Assembly: GCA_035252155.1 (NCBI GenBank)
Contig: DATFDL010000212.1
Coordinates: 1 to 5,012, forward strand
Reading direction: 5' to 3'
Length of the DNA stretch: 5,012 bases
From: JAICLL01 sp035252155
Lineage (GTDB): Bacteria; Planctomycetota; Planctomycetia; Pirellulales; JAICIG01
Shown piece after piece: positions 4,857 to 5,012 of this stretch (positions are counted from its first letter, which is position 1; each line of letters begins with the position of its first letter). The translations under genes and the position numbers were made by a program. The notes below the pieces were generated by a model, which did not search any database, was not told the DNA's origin, and worked only from the letters and a program-made list of their open reading frames with translations.

Positions 4857-4927
4857 GCAGGGTGGGCATTGCCCACCACGATTGTACTGGTCCGCCAGAA
4901 TCGCCTGGTGGGCAGTGCCCACCCTAC
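4857..4927. repeat. REPIN-like inverted doublet, GGTGGGCA family
   Basis: Two 17-base palindromes, GGTGGGCA-T-TGCCCACC (4861-4877) and the same with central G (4907-4923), sit in opposite orientation. Including flanks, 4859-4878 and 4906-4925 pair at 19 of 20 positions around a 27-base spacer. The right copy is closed by CTAC (4924-4927), a GTAG head on the minus strand; the left copy has GCAG (4857-4860), one base off. The unit lies upstream of the candidate promoter of the leftward operon. Confidence 0.75.
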
Positions 4928-4940
4928 GGAGATGTCATAC

Positions 4941-4962
4941 CTGGGAAGGATGGCCTTCCCGG
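4941..4962. repeat. Hairpin GGGAAGG/CCTTCCC
   Basis: GGGAAGG (4943-4949) pairs with CCTTCCC (4954-4960) around ATGG, and the stem extends by a T-G and a C-G pair (4941-4962). It lacks a GTAG head and a T-run. It may be another short palindromic repeat family, but only one copy is in view. Confidence 0.45.
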
Positions 4963-4981
4963 TCGTGCGACTGTTTGCTCT

Positions 4982-5012
4982 GTAGGGAACGCCCTCCGTG
5001 GCGTTCCGCGAG
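4982..5012 (+). repeat. Third GGAACGCC-family REP arm, running off the window
   Basis: GTAG (4982-4985), GGAACGCC (4986-4993), loop CTCCGT and GGCGTTCC (5000-5007) repeat the left arm at 2206-2231 without a mismatch, and two bases before it (CT) also match. The next bases (GCG) resemble the inner edge of the right arm at 2262-2264 read backwards. It is probably the left half of another inverted doublet whose partner lies beyond the window. Confidence 0.75.

Overview
The window looks like chromosomal DNA from a GC-rich member of the Planctomycetes, possibly the Pirellulales. This is an inference from overall character: a CstA permease, a twin-arginine start of the type common in that phylum, a DUF2752 protein, weak or absent Shine-Dalgarno sites on some genes, and intergenic gaps full of short palindromic repeats. 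No rRNA, tRNA, CRISPR array, transposase or complete mobile element is visible.

Layout. Positions 1-30 hold the first ten codons of a leftward gene with a twin-arginine export motif, divergent from a complete carbon-starvation (CstA) family permease at 255-2087 (+). Next is a 236-residue protein at 2330-3040 (+) that joins an excisionase/MerR-type helix-turn-helix to a PTS EIIA(Ntr)-like domain keeping the phospho-acceptor histidine. A small unrecognised protein (88 aa) follows at 3295-3561 (+). Facing it is a leftward pair: a DUF2752 membrane protein (4332-4775) and, 23 bases after it, a signal-peptide-bearing protein that may be a lipoprotein (3658-4308). The pair probably forms an operon. 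A fair promoter match lies just before it.

The most striking content lies between the genes. All the larger gaps except 31-254 contain short hairpins, and most have the tetranucleotide GTAG (CTAC on the other strand) directly against or near the stem. At least four unrelated stem sequences do this: GGAACGCC/GGCGTTCC, AACGGAAT/ATTCCGTT, a pair with covarying stems around loop CGTGAG, and GGTGGGCA/TGCCCACC. Each is present as an inverted doublet with the GTAG ends facing outward. That is the architecture of REP elements and REPINs, which in other bacteria are moved by REP-associated tyrosine transposases (RAYTs). No RAYT gene is in this window, so assignment to that system is inference.

Functional links between the genes are limited. 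CstA proteins import pyruvate or peptides, and an EIIA domain could sense phosphoenolpyruvate-dependent phosphorylation, so a regulatory tie between the two neighbours is conceivable. The repeats between them argue against one simple operon.
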